A stretch of DNA of 64,000 nt from positions 248,001 through 312,000 of the forward strand of contig NZ_JAEMEF010000003.1 in NCBI RefSeq assembly GCF_016785945.1. The letters run 5' to 3'. Shown piece after piece: positions 63,614 through 64,000 of the stretch; within the stretch, counting starts at the first letter, position 1; each line of letters opens with the position of its first letter. Made by a program: the position numbers and the translations under genes. The DNA is from Olleya sediminilitoris. GTDB taxonomy: Bacteria > Bacteroidota > Bacteroidia > Flavobacteriales > Flavobacteriaceae. Under the pieces are notes generated by a model that saw only the letters and a program-made list of their open reading frames with translations, was not told where the DNA came from and made no database searches.

Positions 63614-64000
63614 TAATCTTTATATACTTTTAAAGCTTGTTTAATAATATTTACAGCTTTTTTTAAGCTTTCGGTGTTTAAAACATAAGCTATACGGATT
63701 TGGTTTAATCCAACTCCTGGTGTGCTGTAAAATCCAGCAGCAGGAGCAACCATAACAGTTTCTCCGTCAACATCAAAAGACTCTAATAACCATTGCGCAA
63801 ATTTATCACTGTTTTTAACAGGTAGTTGTGCTATGCAATAAAAAGCACCTTTTGGGTTAGCCACTTGTACACCTTCAATTTTATTTAATTCTTCAATTAA
63901 AACGTTTCTTCGTTCTACATATTCTTCAATAACATCATCAAAGTAACTTTGAGGCGTGCTTAAAGCAGCTTCACTAGCAATTTGAGCTAGAGTAGGAGGA
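63613..64000 (-). CDS. Class I aminotransferase (5' truncated by window end)
   Basis: The frame is open to the right edge (residues ...VEERRNVLIEELNKIEGVQVANPKGAFYC... precede the GTG at 63864), so only the C-terminal part is seen. The Arg in LNQIRIAYVLN is the carboxylate-binding Arg of type I aminotransferases, and KGAFYC with GVGLNQ fits the aspartate aminotransferase-like group. Substrate cannot be fixed from the fragment. Overlaps murB by 1 bp. Confidence 0.88.
   Translation of the reverse strand, partial: PPTLAQIASEAALSTPQSYFDDVIEEYVERRNVLIEELNKIEGVQVANPKGAFYCIAQLPVKNSDKFAQWLLESFDVDGETVMVAPAAGFYSTPGVGLNQIRIAYVLNTESLKKAVNIIKQALKVYKD

Overview
The window is a continuous stretch of a Flavobacteriaceae (phylum Bacteroidota) chromosome. 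Support comes from the AT-rich composition, the truncated gliding-motility/type IX secretion gene gldN at the left edge, several TAnnTTTG-type Bacteroidota promoters, lineage-typical families (DUF983, DUF2911, GSCFA, CPXCG, choice-of-anchor I, C4-type zinc-ribbon-like coiled-coil protein) and an initiator tRNA. I see no phage, IS transposase, CRISPR array or rRNA. The genus cannot be fixed from the sequence alone.

Layout. 1-10 kb: end of gldN, an FAD oxidoreductase, an ABC-F ATPase and a tripartite RND efflux operon (adaptor, pump, TolC-like channel). 10-15 kb: leucine-rich-repeat protein, CPXCG protein, tRNA-fMet, patatin, and a run of small exported proteins. 14.6-22.5 kb: SpoU methyltransferase, the GTPases Era and Der, a choice-of-anchor I lipoprotein and a TonB-receptor-like outer-membrane barrel. 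22.5-26.3 kb: a tight minus-strand cluster of three TPM-domain proteins, LemA, a MerR regulator and an M23 peptidase. 26.4-37.8 kb: alaS, GSCFA, DUF4230, rhodanese, enoyl-CoA hydratase, aromatic amino acid hydroxylase, TatA, subtilase, DUF421 and a flavin monooxygenase-like protein. 37.8-40.1 kb: a four-gene set with a HipA-like kinase, a DUF3037 protein, a small membrane protein lacking a normal start codon and an O-methyltransferase.

40.2-48.7 kb is a minus-strand kynurenine catabolic cluster (kynureninase, kynurenine 3-monooxygenase, RidA-type deaminase, 2-aminomuconate semialdehyde dehydrogenase, an SDR, 3-hydroxyanthranilate dioxygenase, ACMS decarboxylase). Together these could convert kynurenine through 3-hydroxyanthranilate to 2-aminomuconate and onward; tryptophan dioxygenase and the last steps to central metabolism are not here. 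This cluster is crowded with short inverted-repeat elements. Four units share the same convergent palindromic ends, and one of them carries a GIY-YIG nuclease gene packed between the ends. At least five repeat families occur here and almost none elsewhere in the window.

48.8-64 kb: lipoprotein, methyltransferase, MsrA, coiled-coil zinc-ribbon homologue, Nif3-like protein, LpxK, a TPR hybrid sensor kinase, GAPDH, lipoyl synthase, two ECF sigma factors (one followed by its likely anti-sigma factor), glycosyltransferase, aquaporin, MurB and a truncated aminotransferase at the right edge.

The most unusual things I found are the GIY-YIG cassette with its empty relatives, three genes whose promoter -7 element ends exactly 4 nt before the ATG (possible leaderless mRNAs), and a pair of mutually exclusive hairpins upstream of the DUF4230 gene.
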